Both the position numbers and the translations under genes were made by a program. 38,977 nt of DNA from the NCBI GenBank assembly GCA_937906475.1, contig CALCZA010000178.1, positions 1-38,977 on the forward strand, read 5' to 3'. The notes under the pieces were generated by a model that had not been told where the DNA came from, made no database searches, and saw only the letters and a program-made list of their open reading frames with translations. The DNA comes from an uncultured bacterium (GTDB lineage Bacteria > Planctomycetota > UBA1135 > UBA2386). Of this stretch, positions 15,440-24,203 are shown piece by piece. Each line of letters begins with the position of its first letter. The stretch's first letter is position 1.

Positions 15440-16570
15440 TCACGCAAACAGCATGTCTTTCTCGGTCGAGAAAAAGCGTGGACCGCTCTTCTCAAGGCCG
15501 TCCGCCACCAGGACTGCGAGGTCCGGGTCAAACTGCTTGCCGGCTTCGGCGCGGAAAAACGCGACGATCTTGGGGATCGGCCAAGCTGGCTTGTAGCTGC
15601 GAACTTCTGCCAGCGCGTCGTAGACCTCGGCCAGCACGAGGATTCGACCGGGTAGGGCCACTTCGTCACCAGCCATCTTGTTGGGGTAGCCCTTGCCATC
15701 CCATCGTTCGTGGTGCTGGTAGACCCAGTTGCGCACGTTCTCGTGTCCGGTCAGGCCGGCGAGAACCTCGTAGCCCATTTTCGGGTGCCGGTTGATGATC
15801 TCGCGTTCGTCCGCGGTCAGCGGTCCCGGCTTCGTCAGGATGTGATCGGGGATGCCGATCTTGCCGACGTCATGCAGCAGGCTCGCAAGGCGCAGCGAAG
15901 TGCGGTCTTCGAGCGATACGCCGCACCGCTCGGCCAGCGTATCGGTGTATTCGACAACGCGAGCGGCGTGACCGCTGGTGGTTGGGTCCTTGATCTCGAT
16001 CGTGCGTGGCAAGACCGAGGTCAGAACCTTATTGATCGACTCCAGTTCGCGATTGCGTCGCCCCAGCGCTGCTTCCTGCATGACCCGGTTACAGGTGCTT
16101 AGCAGTTTCTGCGGGTCGACGGGTTTGACCACCATGTCCGCGACGTTGCTGCGGAGCGCCGCTTGGGCGCCGTCGAACGTCGGTTTCCCGGTAAGGATGA
16201 TGACTGGTGGCGAAGGCGTGACGGTTTGCGCAGCCTGGGCGACTTGTGAACCGAGGTCGCTGTCGCCGAGGTAAAGGTCCGTGAGGATGAGATCGAAGGT
16301 GTGCTTGTTGAGGGCCGCGACACCATGGGCCAATGAGCCAACGGCGGTAACCTCAAAGCCGTCATGAGCCAGCGTCTTCGCGAGGCTTTGTAGGACTTCC
16401 GGTTCGTCGTCGACGATTAGGACCCGGCCGGCTCTAGCACGCTGATTTCGAGTCGGTGACGCTGTTTGCGCACTGCGAGGCCAATCGGTTGAGGGGGAGG
16501 AAGGCGTAGCCGCAGGCCTCGTTTCAGAAGCCTCCGAAAGTCTCACTTGGCTGTCTCCGGTCTCACTCAT
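15440..16570 (-). CDS. Response regulator with HD-GYP phosphodiesterase domain
   Basis: 376-aa two-domain regulator. Residues 1-45 are a Ser/Pro/Arg-rich leader. Residues 49-166 form a receiver: VLIVDDE, phosphorylation site D98 (LILTDLYLGD) and K149 (VVKPVD). Residues 185-365 are an HD-GYP domain: LLHDVGKIGIPDHIL (H233-D234) and HHERWDGKGYP (286-296, including the GYP loop). Enzymes of this type hydrolyse the second messenger cyclic di-GMP. One oddity: the usual D-V-Y/F-D-A-L metal motif reads AEVYDAL, with Glu for the first Asp. I chose the ATG at 16570; the frame is open to 16642 but the extension has no domain. It is divergent from the pseudouridine synthase gene, and no sensor kinase adjoins. 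Confidence 0.9.
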   Translation of the reverse strand: MSETGDSQVRLSEASETRPAATPSSPSTDWPRSAQTASPTRNQRARAGRVLIVDDEPEVLQSLAKTLAHDGFEVTAVGSLAHGVAALNKHTFDLILTDLYLGDSDLGSQVAQAAQTVTPSPPVIILTGKPTFDGAQAALRSNVADMVVKPVDPQKLLSTCNRVMQEAALGRRNRELESINKVLTSVLPRTIEIKDPTTSGHAARVVEYTDTLAERCGVSLEDRTSLRLASLLHDVGKIGIPDHILTKPGPLTADEREIINRHPKMGYEVLAGLTGHENVRNWVYQHHERWDGKGYPNKMAGDEVALPGRILVLAEVYDALAEVRSYKPAWPIPKIVAFFRAEAGKQFDPDLAVLVADGLEKSGPRFFSTEKDMLFA

Positions 16571-16712
16571 GGGACAATGGGATGGTATTGGGCGCCTTAT
16601 CTCGGACGAATTGTTGACGGCTAGTAGGCCTGGACTCAACATTCTTCGTGGGAATCTGTGGCCACCGTATTCTTTACTAAGGCCAGTGTGGAGTTGCTAT
16701 GCAAATCCCATG

Positions 16713-16748
16713 CTACCGAGTAACCGTCGTGCACATTTTGTTCGGTAG
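16713..16748. promoter_or_regulatory. Spaced inverted repeat in a divergent promoter region
   Basis: CTACCGA (16713-16719) and TCGGTAG (16742-16748), 22 bp apart, between the HD-GYP regulator and the pseudouridine synthase gene. It may be an operator; the evidence is symmetry and position only. Confidence 0.25.
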
Positions 16749-16784
16749 TTTGCTGGGTAGTTGCTACAGAATGCCGGCGCACCC

Positions 16785-17762
16785 ATGGCCGACAACGAAC
16801 CCCTGTATCGCATTGTGCCAGCCCGCGATTCTGGTATACGCCTGGACGTATTCCTTGCTGGGCTGAAGGAAATTGCCAATCGCAGCCAGGCCCGGCGCAT
16901 GATCGAACTCGGCTTGGTCGAGATCGAAGGGCAGCAACGAGTTCGTCCGGGACTCAACATCGATGGTGAGATGAGCATCAAGTTCACACTTGAGCCCCAC
17001 GTGAATGTCGACACCCTGGCGCCTGACTTGCCCGTGCCGGAGATCAGCCTGCTGTATGACGATCCGGACCTTTGTGCGATCAACAAGCCGGTGGGGATCG
17101 CGGCCCATCCGCCAGACGGGCGCCACCGGCCTGTGCATACGGTTGCCAGTTGGGCTAGGCATCGCTTTGGCGAGTTGCCAACCGTTCCGGATGCGGTGCG
17201 CCCTGGTATCGTGCACCGTCTCGACCGCGAAACGTCGGGTGTGATGTTGGTTGCCAAGACCCAGGTCGCGTTCGACTTCTTGAAGACGCAGTTCCGCGAG
17301 CGAACGGCCGAGAAGGAGTACCACTGCATCGCCTATGGCGTGCCGCGATTCCACAGCGATTGGATTGAGCGCAACATCGGTACGGATGCCAAGCACCCAG
17401 AGCGCATGACCGTGCTCGAAGATGGCGGTCGCGAGTCGTCGACCTACTATGAGGTGGTCGAGGAGTTCGATGGCTTCTCTCATATTTTGTGCCGGCCCAA
17501 GACGGGTCGCACGCATCAGATCCGAGTGCACATGACGGCGATCGGCCACTCGCTGGTTGGCGACCGTGTTTATCGCTCGCGTCGTCAGCAGCACGTCGGG
17601 ATTCCCGAAGGGGCGCCCGATCCTGGGCGACACTGCCTGCATGCGTTGCGGCTCACGGTGCCGCATCCATTGACTCACGATCCGCTGGTGATCGAGTCGC
17701 CGATGGCGGCGGACATGGAACTTCTGTTGGCCTGGCTGCGCGAGAATCGGCCCGCGAAGTGA
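16785..17762 (+). CDS. RluA-family rRNA/tRNA pseudouridine synthase
   Basis: 325-aa cytosolic enzyme that converts selected uridines in structured RNA to pseudouridine. Residues 15-75 form an S4 RNA-binding domain (RLDVFLAGL, SQARRMIELGLVEIEG). The catalytic domain carries CAINKPVGIAAHP and the motif VHRLDRETSGVML with catalytic Asp about 147, then RPKTGRTHQIRVHM (about 235), all typical of RluC/RluD-type enzymes. Target sites cannot be told from sequence. The ATG at 16785 is used; a TTG at 16761 would add eight residues. Three bp separate its stop from the aldolase/dehydrogenase start, making it the first gene of a four-gene unit. Confidence 0.92.
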   Translation: MADNEPLYRIVPARDSGIRLDVFLAGLKEIANRSQARRMIELGLVEIEGQQRVRPGLNIDGEMSIKFTLEPHVNVDTLAPDLPVPEISLLYDDPDLCAINKPVGIAAHPPDGRHRPVHTVASWARHRFGELPTVPDAVRPGIVHRLDRETSGVMLVAKTQVAFDFLKTQFRERTAEKEYHCIAYGVPRFHSDWIERNIGTDAKHPERMTVLEDGGRESSTYYEVVEEFDGFSHILCRPKTGRTHQIRVHMTAIGHSLVGDRVYRSRRQQHVGIPEGAPDPGRHCLHALRLTVPHPLTHDPLVIESPMAADMELLLAWLRENRPAK

Positions 17763-17765
17763 TCG

Positions 17766-19880
17766 ATGAAAAATCTCTGGAGTGATGATGAAGCGCAACG
17801 CTTCGCTGAGCAGTTCGCCACTGCAGGTGCAGCGGTGGCCGCGCGGGTTTACTCGTCGCGCTTGTTGGGGCGCGATCCGTCGTTGGTGTTGCATGGAGGT
17901 GGCAACACGTCGGTGAAGGCGACGTGCCAAGACTTGTTGGGTCGTGCCGTCGACGTGTTGTGTGTTAAAGGCAGTGGTTGGGATCTCGTCGATATCGAGC
18001 CACCTGGCTTGCCGGCGGTGCGTCTCGATGCTCTACGTGAGTTGCAGCAACTCGAACAGCTTGGCGACGAAGACATGGTCAACGCCGTGCGCGGCGCCTT
18101 GCTCGATTCACGCGCGCCAAATCCCTCGGTCGAGGCATTGTTGCACGCGTTCTTGCCGCATCGTTTTGTCGACCATACGCATGCCAATGCGATCTTGGCG
18201 TTGACTGACCAGCCGGACCCTGAGTTGCACGTGCGGCGGGCGCTCGGCGACTCGGTGCTAGTGTTGCCGTGGATTATGCCCGGCTTCCCGCTGGCGAAGG
18301 CGGTTGCCGAGGCATACGCCGCGTCGCCGGACTGCACCGGCATTGTGTTGGCGAAGCATGGTTTGTTCACGTTCGGGGATACGGCCAAAGCAAGCTACGA
18401 CCGAACGATCGAGTTGGTGGATGGCGCCGAGCGCTACCTGCAACGGGAACTGGGTGGCACGCCGGCGATGTTGTTGGGCGATCCCGCACCGTTGTCGATG
18501 TCCGAGCGCACCGCGGCGTTGGCGAGGGTGTTGCCGGTCTTGCGCGGTGCTTGCGCCGTTGTTTCCGCGCCGGGTGCCGGTGGCTCCGTAGTTGCTGGCT
18601 TCGCGCGCGTCGTCGCTGATGCGCGAACCGAAGACGACCTGGCTGCGTTTGGCATGCATGCGCATGCGCAGCGGTTGTGTCTGAGCAATCCGATCACCCC
18701 CGACCATGTGATCCGCACCAAAGCGCATTACCTCTACCTAGCACCCGCGGACGTTGCCGATCCGGGGCGCGTCCGTCGTTTGGTTGCCGAATACGAAGAT
18801 GCTTACCGGCGCTACTACGAAGCCAGCGCGCAACGAATCTCGCCCGATCACATGCATTCCCCCAAGCCGGTGGTGGCGGTGTTGGCAGGTGTTGGGGTGG
18901 TCGCGCTACATCACGATGTGAAGGGCGCGCGCGTCGCCGCTGACATCGCGGCGCATACGTTGCGCGTCAAAGCGTCCGGTGACGCGCTCGGTGATTATGT
19001 AGCGCTCAGTGATGACGATGTCGCTGAGATGGAATACTGGCCGCTCGAAGTCGCCAAGCTTGGCAAGAAGCAGCCACTTGAATTGGCTGGCCAGGTTGCG
19101 CTCGTGACCGGGGCTGCCGGTGCGATTGGCGCTGGCATTGTCGAGGTGTTGTTGGAGCGCGGTGCCTGCGTGTTTGCGACCGACATCGATGGTGAGCGAT
19201 TGCAGCAGTTACCGTCGCGATTCGCCGCGTTCGGTCCGCGACTTGTGACCCACGTGGCAGACCTGACCGACGCCGCCGCGGTCGAAGCGATGTTCGCCGC
19301 TTGTGCGGTCCGGTTTGGTGGCGTCGACTGCGTCGTGCCCAATGCGGGTATCGCATATGTCAGTTCCATCGAGGACATGGACCAGGCTGCGTTCGCGCGC
19401 GTGCTAGACGTCAATACGACGGCGACTATGCTCGTGCTGCAAGCGGCTGCGCGCATGTTCCGTCTGCAGCAAACGGGTGGCTCGATTGTATTGCAGGCGA
19501 GCAAGAATGTGTTTGCGCCAGGCGCGAGGTTCGGCGCCTACTCGGCGAGTAAGGCGGCTGCGCTGCAACTCGGTCGCATCGCCGCGCTGGAACTGGCTGA
19601 ACTATCGGTGCGCGTCAACGTGATCAACGCTGACGCCGTGTTTGGCGATGAGCAGATTCCGAGCCAGTTGTGGGCGGAGGTTGGTCCGGATCGCATGCGC
19701 GCACGTGGCATCGATGAACGGCAGTTGCGCGATTACTACCGCGAGCGTTCGTTGCTCAAGCAACCGGTGACCGCGCGCCATGTCGGCGAAGCGGTCGCAT
19801 GGTTTGCCAGCATGCGCACGCCGACGACGGGAGCCGTGTTGCCTGTCGATGGTGGCTTGCCCGAGGCGTTCCCCCGTTGA
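17766..19880 (+). CDS. Bifunctional class II aldolase / short-chain dehydrogenase
   Basis: 704-aa cytosolic fusion. Residues 1-400 are a class II aldolase/epimerase domain: HGGGNTSVK (43-51), KGSGWDL, catalytic-type Glu123 (SVEALLHA), zinc ligands H137 and H139 (HTHANAILAL) and H198 (LAKHGLFTFG). Residues 440-704 are a short-chain dehydrogenase with NAD(P) motif TGAAGAIGAGI (448-458), VPNAGIAY (524-531) and active-site Y592-x3-K596 (AYSASKAAAL). The architecture matches the rhamnulose-1-phosphate aldolase/lactaldehyde dehydrogenase-like family, which links cleavage of a sugar phosphate to reduction or oxidation of the aldehyde product. No sugar kinase or isomerase lies near, so the substrate is open. 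The 3' end overlaps the ABC ATPase start. Confidence 0.9.
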   Translation: MKNLWSDDEAQRFAEQFATAGAAVAARVYSSRLLGRDPSLVLHGGGNTSVKATCQDLLGRAVDVLCVKGSGWDLVDIEPPGLPAVRLDALRELQQLEQLGDEDMVNAVRGALLDSRAPNPSVEALLHAFLPHRFVDHTHANAILALTDQPDPELHVRRALGDSVLVLPWIMPGFPLAKAVAEAYAASPDCTGIVLAKHGLFTFGDTAKASYDRTIELVDGAERYLQRELGGTPAMLLGDPAPLSMSERTAALARVLPVLRGACAVVSAPGAGGSVVAGFARVVADARTEDDLAAFGMHAHAQRLCLSNPITPDHVIRTKAHYLYLAPADVADPGRVRRLVAEYEDAYRRYYEASAQRISPDHMHSPKPVVAVLAGVGVVALHHDVKGARVAADIAAHTLRVKASGDALGDYVALSDDDVAEMEYWPLEVAKLGKKQPLELAGQVALVTGAAGAIGAGIVEVLLERGACVFATDIDGERLQQLPSRFAAFGPRLVTHVADLTDAAAVEAMFAACAVRFGGVDCVVPNAGIAYVSSIEDMDQAAFARVLDVNTTATMLVLQAAARMFRLQQTGGSIVLQASKNVFAPGARFGAYSASKAAALQLGRIAALELAELSVRVNVINADAVFGDEQIPSQLWAEVGPDRMRARGIDERQLRDYYRERSLLKQPVTARHVGEAVAWFASMRTPTTGAVLPVDGGLPEAFPR

Positions 19881-20839
19881 GTGCCAGCGCAAGTAATAGT
19901 CCGGCGATCGAACTGCTGGGCCTGCGCAAGGTCTACACGAAGGGGCGCGAAGAAACTGTCGCCGTCGACGGCCTCGACCTCGTCGTGCATCGCGGCGAGG
20001 TGTTTGGGTTGCTTGGTCCGAACGGTGCCGGCAAGACTACCACCGTCGAGATCTGTGAGGGATTGACCGTTCCGGACGCTGGCGAGGTGCGCATTCTCGG
20101 TCGGCAGTGGCGCAACAAAGAAGATGACGCGATCCGTGCTCGCATTGGCGTCTGCCTACAGGAGACCAAGTTCCACGAGAACGCCAACGTCCGCGAAGTG
20201 CTGACGCTGTTTCGTTCGTGTTTCGAGTCGGGCCGGTCCGTTGACGATGCGTTGGCCTTGGTCTCGCTTGAAGAGAAGCAGGGCGCGCGTCAGAAGTCGT
20301 TATCCGGAGGCCAGCGGCAACGCCTGGCCGTTGCGACGGCGCTGCTCGGCGATCCCGAGTTGTTGTTTCTCGATGAACCGACGACGGGCCTCGATCCGCA
20401 GTCGCGCCGCCAGCTTTGGAACGTCGTGGGCGACTACCAAAAAGCGGGCGGTACCGTGTTGTTGACGACGCACTACATGGATGAGGCGCAGCAGTTGTGC
20501 GACCGAGTGGCCATCGTCGATCGTGGTCAAGTGATCGCGATCGGCACCCCGGCGGAGTTGATTCGTTCGTTGGCGGCTGAGCACTTTGTGATCGTCGACT
20601 CTCGACAGTCCCCGAGCGACGGGGACTTGTTGGCCGTTCCTGAAGTAGTCGCCGTCGAACGTCAGGAGCAGCGCTTGATCTTGACCGTGGAATCGGTGCA
20701 TCGAACACTGCCGCTCTTGTTGCAGTTATTCTCGGCGTGCGAGTTTGCGATTGACGGCTTGTCGACTCGACACGCGACCCTTGAGGACGTGTTCGTGCAC
20801 CTGACCGGTCGCCGTCTGCGCGAAGGAGAAGGCGCATGA
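19877..20839 (+). CDS. ABC transporter ATP-binding subunit (ABC-2 type export)
   Basis: About 320-aa cytoplasmic ATPase that drives the next gene's permease. Visible motifs: Walker A GLLGPNGAGKTT, Q-loop VCLQETKF, signature LSGGQRQRL, Walker B LLFLDEPTTGLDP, H-loop TTHYMDEAQ; then a C-terminal extension of about 90 residues ending TLEDVFVHLTGRRL, as in DrrA/NatA-type exporters. The frame is open from 19799, deep in the previous gene. The likely start is the TTG at 19877, which overlaps the aldolase stop as TTGA; a GTG at 19868 is the alternative. The stop overlaps the permease start as ATGA. Substrate class (drug, lipid, ion, polysaccharide) cannot be told. Confidence 0.92.
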   Translation: MSASASNSPAIELLGLRKVYTKGREETVAVDGLDLVVHRGEVFGLLGPNGAGKTTTVEICEGLTVPDAGEVRILGRQWRNKEDDAIRARIGVCLQETKFHENANVREVLTLFRSCFESGRSVDDALALVSLEEKQGARQKSLSGGQRQRLAVATALLGDPELLFLDEPTTGLDPQSRRQLWNVVGDYQKAGGTVLLTTHYMDEAQQLCDRVAIVDRGQVIAIGTPAELIRSLAAEHFVIVDSRQSPSDGDLLAVPEVVAVERQEQRLILTVESVHRTLPLLLQLFSACEFAIDGLSTRHATLEDVFVHLTGRRLREGEGA

Positions 20840-21867
20840 GATGGCGCGTAGTACAACAGGTCGCGCGCACGGCGTTCGTCGAGTTCTGGCGCAGTCCGGC
20901 CGCCGTGTTTTGGACTTATGGCTTTCCGTTGATGATGGCGGTCGTGCTCGGGTTCGCGTTCCAGCCTGGAACGCCACCGCCGGTTCCCGTCGCGATCGTC
21001 GACGTGCCTGGCACATCTGCGCTCTATGCGACGATACAATCGGCAGATCGCTTGTCGGTCGAGTTGTTGCCGCCCGACGTTGCTGATCAAGCGTTGGCGC
21101 GCGGTCGTGTCGCGCTGTTGATTAAGTTTGATGAAGACGGCCCGGTGTTGCGCAGCGACCCAACCCGTCCCGAAGCCGAGTTGGCCAGGTTGTTGGTTGA
21201 ACGTGCGCTGCACGACGCCCGCGAAGGCGGTATCGAGACGATTCGCGCCGAGGTCGAAGATCGGCCCGGGTCGCGCTATATCGACTTCTTGATTCCCGGC
21301 CTCATCGGCTTGAATTTGCTCGGCGCCGGCATGTGGGGCGTTGGCTTCAATCTTGTGCAGATGCGCGTGCAGAATCTGCTGCGGCGTTTGTTCGTCACGC
21401 CGATGCGCCGCTCCGAGTTCTTGGCCGGTTATCTGCTCGGCCGGTCGATCCTGGTGATCCCCGAAGCGATCGCGATCATGCTGTTCGGCGTGTTCCTCTG
21501 GGACGTTCCGTTCCGCGGCAGTTTCCTGGCGGCATTCTTGGTGATCGTGATTGGCGGTTGGACCTTCACCGGCATTGGCTGCTTGTGTGCTTCGCGGGCG
21601 CGCACGATCGAGACGATCGGTGGTCTGATGAATGCTGTGCAGTTGCCAATGTGGATTCTTGGTGGAACGTTCTTCGCCAACGAAGCCCTCGAAGGCCCGG
21701 TGCGTTGGATTGCCGAATGCATGCCGCTAACTCACGTCAACCGTACGCTGCGTGAGGTGATGCTGGAGTCCGGCACGCTGCTGGACGTTTGGTTGCCGTT
21801 GACCGCGCTGCTGGCCGCGGGGTTGGTAGCCTTCGGGTTGGCAATGCGCTTGTTCCGCTGGCAGTAA
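20836..21867 (+). CDS. ABC-2 type transporter permease
   Basis: 343-aa membrane subunit. One membrane segment lies near residues 25-45 (FWTYGFPLMMAVVLGF), then an extracytoplasmic loop of about 120 residues, then about five segments from 155 to 340 (for example LIPGLIGLNLLGAGMWG, FLAAFLVIVIGG, LPLTALLAAGLVAFGLAM). This is the YhgE/DrrB-like ABC-2 layout: large loop after the first helix and a helix bundle at the C-terminus. It contains the ABC-2 hallmark region QNLLRRLFVTPMRRSEFL. It forms an exporter with the ATPase encoded just upstream (ATGA overlap). Direction is inferred as export from the family. Confidence 0.9.
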   Translation: MRWRVVQQVARTAFVEFWRSPAAVFWTYGFPLMMAVVLGFAFQPGTPPPVPVAIVDVPGTSALYATIQSADRLSVELLPPDVADQALARGRVALLIKFDEDGPVLRSDPTRPEAELARLLVERALHDAREGGIETIRAEVEDRPGSRYIDFLIPGLIGLNLLGAGMWGVGFNLVQMRVQNLLRRLFVTPMRRSEFLAGYLLGRSILVIPEAIAIMLFGVFLWDVPFRGSFLAAFLVIVIGGWTFTGIGCLCASRARTIETIGGLMNAVQLPMWILGGTFFANEALEGPVRWIAECMPLTHVNRTLREVMLESGTLLDVWLPLTALLAAGLVAFGLAMRLFRWQ

Positions 21868-21949
21868 GTGCCCGCTATTCGCAGTGGGTGCGGTTGTTCG
21901 CAATCGCGAGGTCGCTGACGACGCGTTCGCTTGCTAGGGTTTAGCTAGC

Positions 21950-24157
21950 ATGAACGTAGTAGTAGCCGAGAAGCCGTCGGTGGCGCGGGACCTGGCCAAG
22001 GTGCTGGGGGCGAACACGCGATGTGATGGCTACATGGAGGGCAACGGCTGGCAGGTGACGTGGGCCCTCGGCCACCTCGCGACGCTGAAGACTCCCGACG
22101 AATACGATCCGGCATTGAAACGCTGGTCAATGGATCGGCTGCCGTTCGTGCCGGAGCGCTTCGAATTGAAGCCGGCTGGCGATCGCGGCCGCAAACAGCA
22201 ACTCGACATCCTCGCCGAGTTGTGCCGTTCGGCCGAAGAACTGGTGTGTGCGACGGATGCTGGGCGCGAGGGCGAGTTGATCTTTCGCTATATCCTCGAG
22301 TACGCCGGTTGTCCCGATCGACCACATACGCGTTTGTGGCTGAGTTCGCTGACGGAGCAAGCGATCAAGAAGGGGCTAGCCGAGCGCAAACCGAGCAGCG
22401 AATACGAAGCACTGCACGATGCCGCGCGCAGTCGCAGCGAAGCGGATTGGATTGTCGGCCTCAACGCGACCCGCGCCTACACGGTTCGCTACGGCGGCGG
22501 CAGTGTGCTGTGGAGTCTCGGTCGCGTGCAGACGCCGGTGCTGGCGATGATCGCCCAGCGTGATGATGAGATTCGGGTGTTCGATGCCCGGCCGTTCTGG
22601 GAACTGCGCACCAAGTATCGCAAGGCGACGTTCAAGTTCGCTGGCGACCGTTTCCGCGAACAGCCTGAAGGCGAAGAGATGCTGGCGAAGGTTAAGGGCC
22701 AGCCGCTCAGCATCGAGCGCATTGAGACCAAGCAAGAATCCTTGCCGCCGCCGCAGTTGTTCGATCTGACTCAGCTACAGCGCGACATGAACCTTCGCCA
22801 TGGCCTGTCGGCGGCGCGCACGCTGGCGGTCGCGCAGGAACTCTACGAGAAGAAGGTGCTGACCTATCCTCGTACTGACAGCCGCTACCTGTCCATGGAC
22901 ATGGTCGACCCGATCCGCACGACGCTTGGCCAACTGCGTCACTGGAACCCGGATGCCTTGGCGTTACTCGCTGAATACGTCGGCGGTGCCGCGGAGGGCG
23001 AGCGCGGTCCACGCAGCAAGCCGAAGCGCGTGTTCGACGACAACAAGGTCACCGACCACCATGCGATCGTGCCGACTGGCAAGATCGAGTCGTTGTCGGG
23101 CGAGCACAGGCTGGTGTTCGATTTGGTGGCGATGCGGCTCGTGCAGGTGTTCATGGGCAGCCGGCTGCAGGACGTCACTACGGTGCATGCGAAGTCGGCC
23201 GGCGTGCCGTTCCGCGCCCGCGGCGTCGTGATCACCGATCCGGGTTGGAGCGCGCTTGAGCCCAAGGCCGAAGTCGAGAAAAAGACTAAGAGCAAGGCCA
23301 AGAAGAAGGCGGCTGATGACGATGACGACCGACAGGAACTGCCCAAGTTTGAGCAGGGTGAGAGCGGTGCCCACAAGCCGCTGCTGCACGAAGGCAAGAC
23401 CAAGGCGCCGCGTCCCTACACGGAAAATACATTGCTCGCAGCGATGGAAACATCGGGCAAGCTGATCGACGACGAAGAACTGCGTGAAGCGATGAAGGGG
23501 CGCGGGATCGGCACTCCGGCGACGCGCGCGTCAATCGTTGAGACGTTGTTGTCGCGGTCCTACATCCGGCGCGAGAAGAAGGCTCTTCGGGTTACCGACC
23601 TCGGTCGTTACCTGATCGCGATCATCGCCGACCCTGTGCTCAAATCGCCCGAACTGACCGGCGATTGGGAACACAAACTCGGCGAGATTGAGAAGGGCAA
23701 GCTGGAGCGCAGCGCGTTCATGGAAGAGATCGGTGCGATGATTCGCAACCTGATCCACGAAGGCTTGTCGCCGGTAGTTTCGACGGACGGACTCGGCCCA
23801 TGTCCTTTGTGCAAAGCTCCGGTGGTGGAGGGGCGCGAGGCCTACGGGTGTTCGCGGTGGCGCGAGGATTGCCAGTTCCGTTTGCCGAAGACCTACCGCG
23901 ACTTGCCACTGACTCGCCAGTTCGTGCGCGAGTTGTGTTCGCGTGGATTGGTGCTGCGGCCGCTGACGATCGATGGCGAGAAGCGCATCCTATGCCGCAC
24001 GGCGACTGGCGCGCCGATCGACTTGTTGCCGCCGAGTCGCGACGCGCAAAGGCCGTCACAGGCCAAGTCGCCATCGAAGGCCCGGGCGCCTGCGAAGCCG
24101 CGAGCAAAGGCAAAGCCCAAACCGCCGAAGCGGGCCGATGACAATTCGGCTAGTTAG
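21950..24157 (+). CDS. topB: DNA topoisomerase III
   Basis: 735-aa type IA topoisomerase that cuts and passes single DNA strands, resolving replication and recombination intermediates. It begins with the TOPRIM domain (MNVVVAEKPSVARDLAKVLG; acidic ATDAGREGE near 101-109). The active-site Tyr is Y306 in LTYPRTDSRYL. The LTQLQRDMNLRHGLSA and RGIGTPATRASIVETL elements match TopB. Near residue 440 there is a charged insert of Lys then Asp. Residues 620-650 hold four Cys (CPLC and GCSRWREDC), a zinc-ribbon-like unit that is often lost in TopB, and the last 50 residues are a Lys/Pro/Ala tail. It stands alone on the + strand, convergent with the carboxypeptidase gene. Confidence 0.96.
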   Translation: MNVVVAEKPSVARDLAKVLGANTRCDGYMEGNGWQVTWALGHLATLKTPDEYDPALKRWSMDRLPFVPERFELKPAGDRGRKQQLDILAELCRSAEELVCATDAGREGELIFRYILEYAGCPDRPHTRLWLSSLTEQAIKKGLAERKPSSEYEALHDAARSRSEADWIVGLNATRAYTVRYGGGSVLWSLGRVQTPVLAMIAQRDDEIRVFDARPFWELRTKYRKATFKFAGDRFREQPEGEEMLAKVKGQPLSIERIETKQESLPPPQLFDLTQLQRDMNLRHGLSAARTLAVAQELYEKKVLTYPRTDSRYLSMDMVDPIRTTLGQLRHWNPDALALLAEYVGGAAEGERGPRSKPKRVFDDNKVTDHHAIVPTGKIESLSGEHRLVFDLVAMRLVQVFMGSRLQDVTTVHAKSAGVPFRARGVVITDPGWSALEPKAEVEKKTKSKAKKKAADDDDDRQELPKFEQGESGAHKPLLHEGKTKAPRPYTENTLLAAMETSGKLIDDEELREAMKGRGIGTPATRASIVETLLSRSYIRREKKALRVTDLGRYLIAIIADPVLKSPELTGDWEHKLGEIEKGKLERSAFMEEIGAMIRNLIHEGLSPVVSTDGLGPCPLCKAPVVEGREAYGCSRWREDCQFRLPKTYRDLPLTRQFVRELCSRGLVLRPLTIDGEKRILCRTATGAPIDLLPPSRDAQRPSQAKSPSKARAPAKPRAKAKPKPPKRADDNSAS

Positions 24158-24184
24158 CGCGACCTTGAATTGGTAGCGGTCGCG
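24158..24184. terminator. Hairpin between convergent topB and M14 genes
   Basis: CGCGACC (24158-24164) and GGTCGCG (24178-24184), perfect 7-bp arms with a 13-nt loop, directly after the topB stop and 20 bp before the M14 stop. It may serve both transcripts. Confidence 0.4.
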
Positions 24185-24203
24185 TCCGCATTACCTTGCT
24201 CGG

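Noticed and set aside
16764..17930. 388-codon minus-strand frame opposite the pseudouridine synthase gene
   Set aside because: Shadow of a gene with intact catalytic motifs; rich in His/Arg, as expected for reverse-strand reading.
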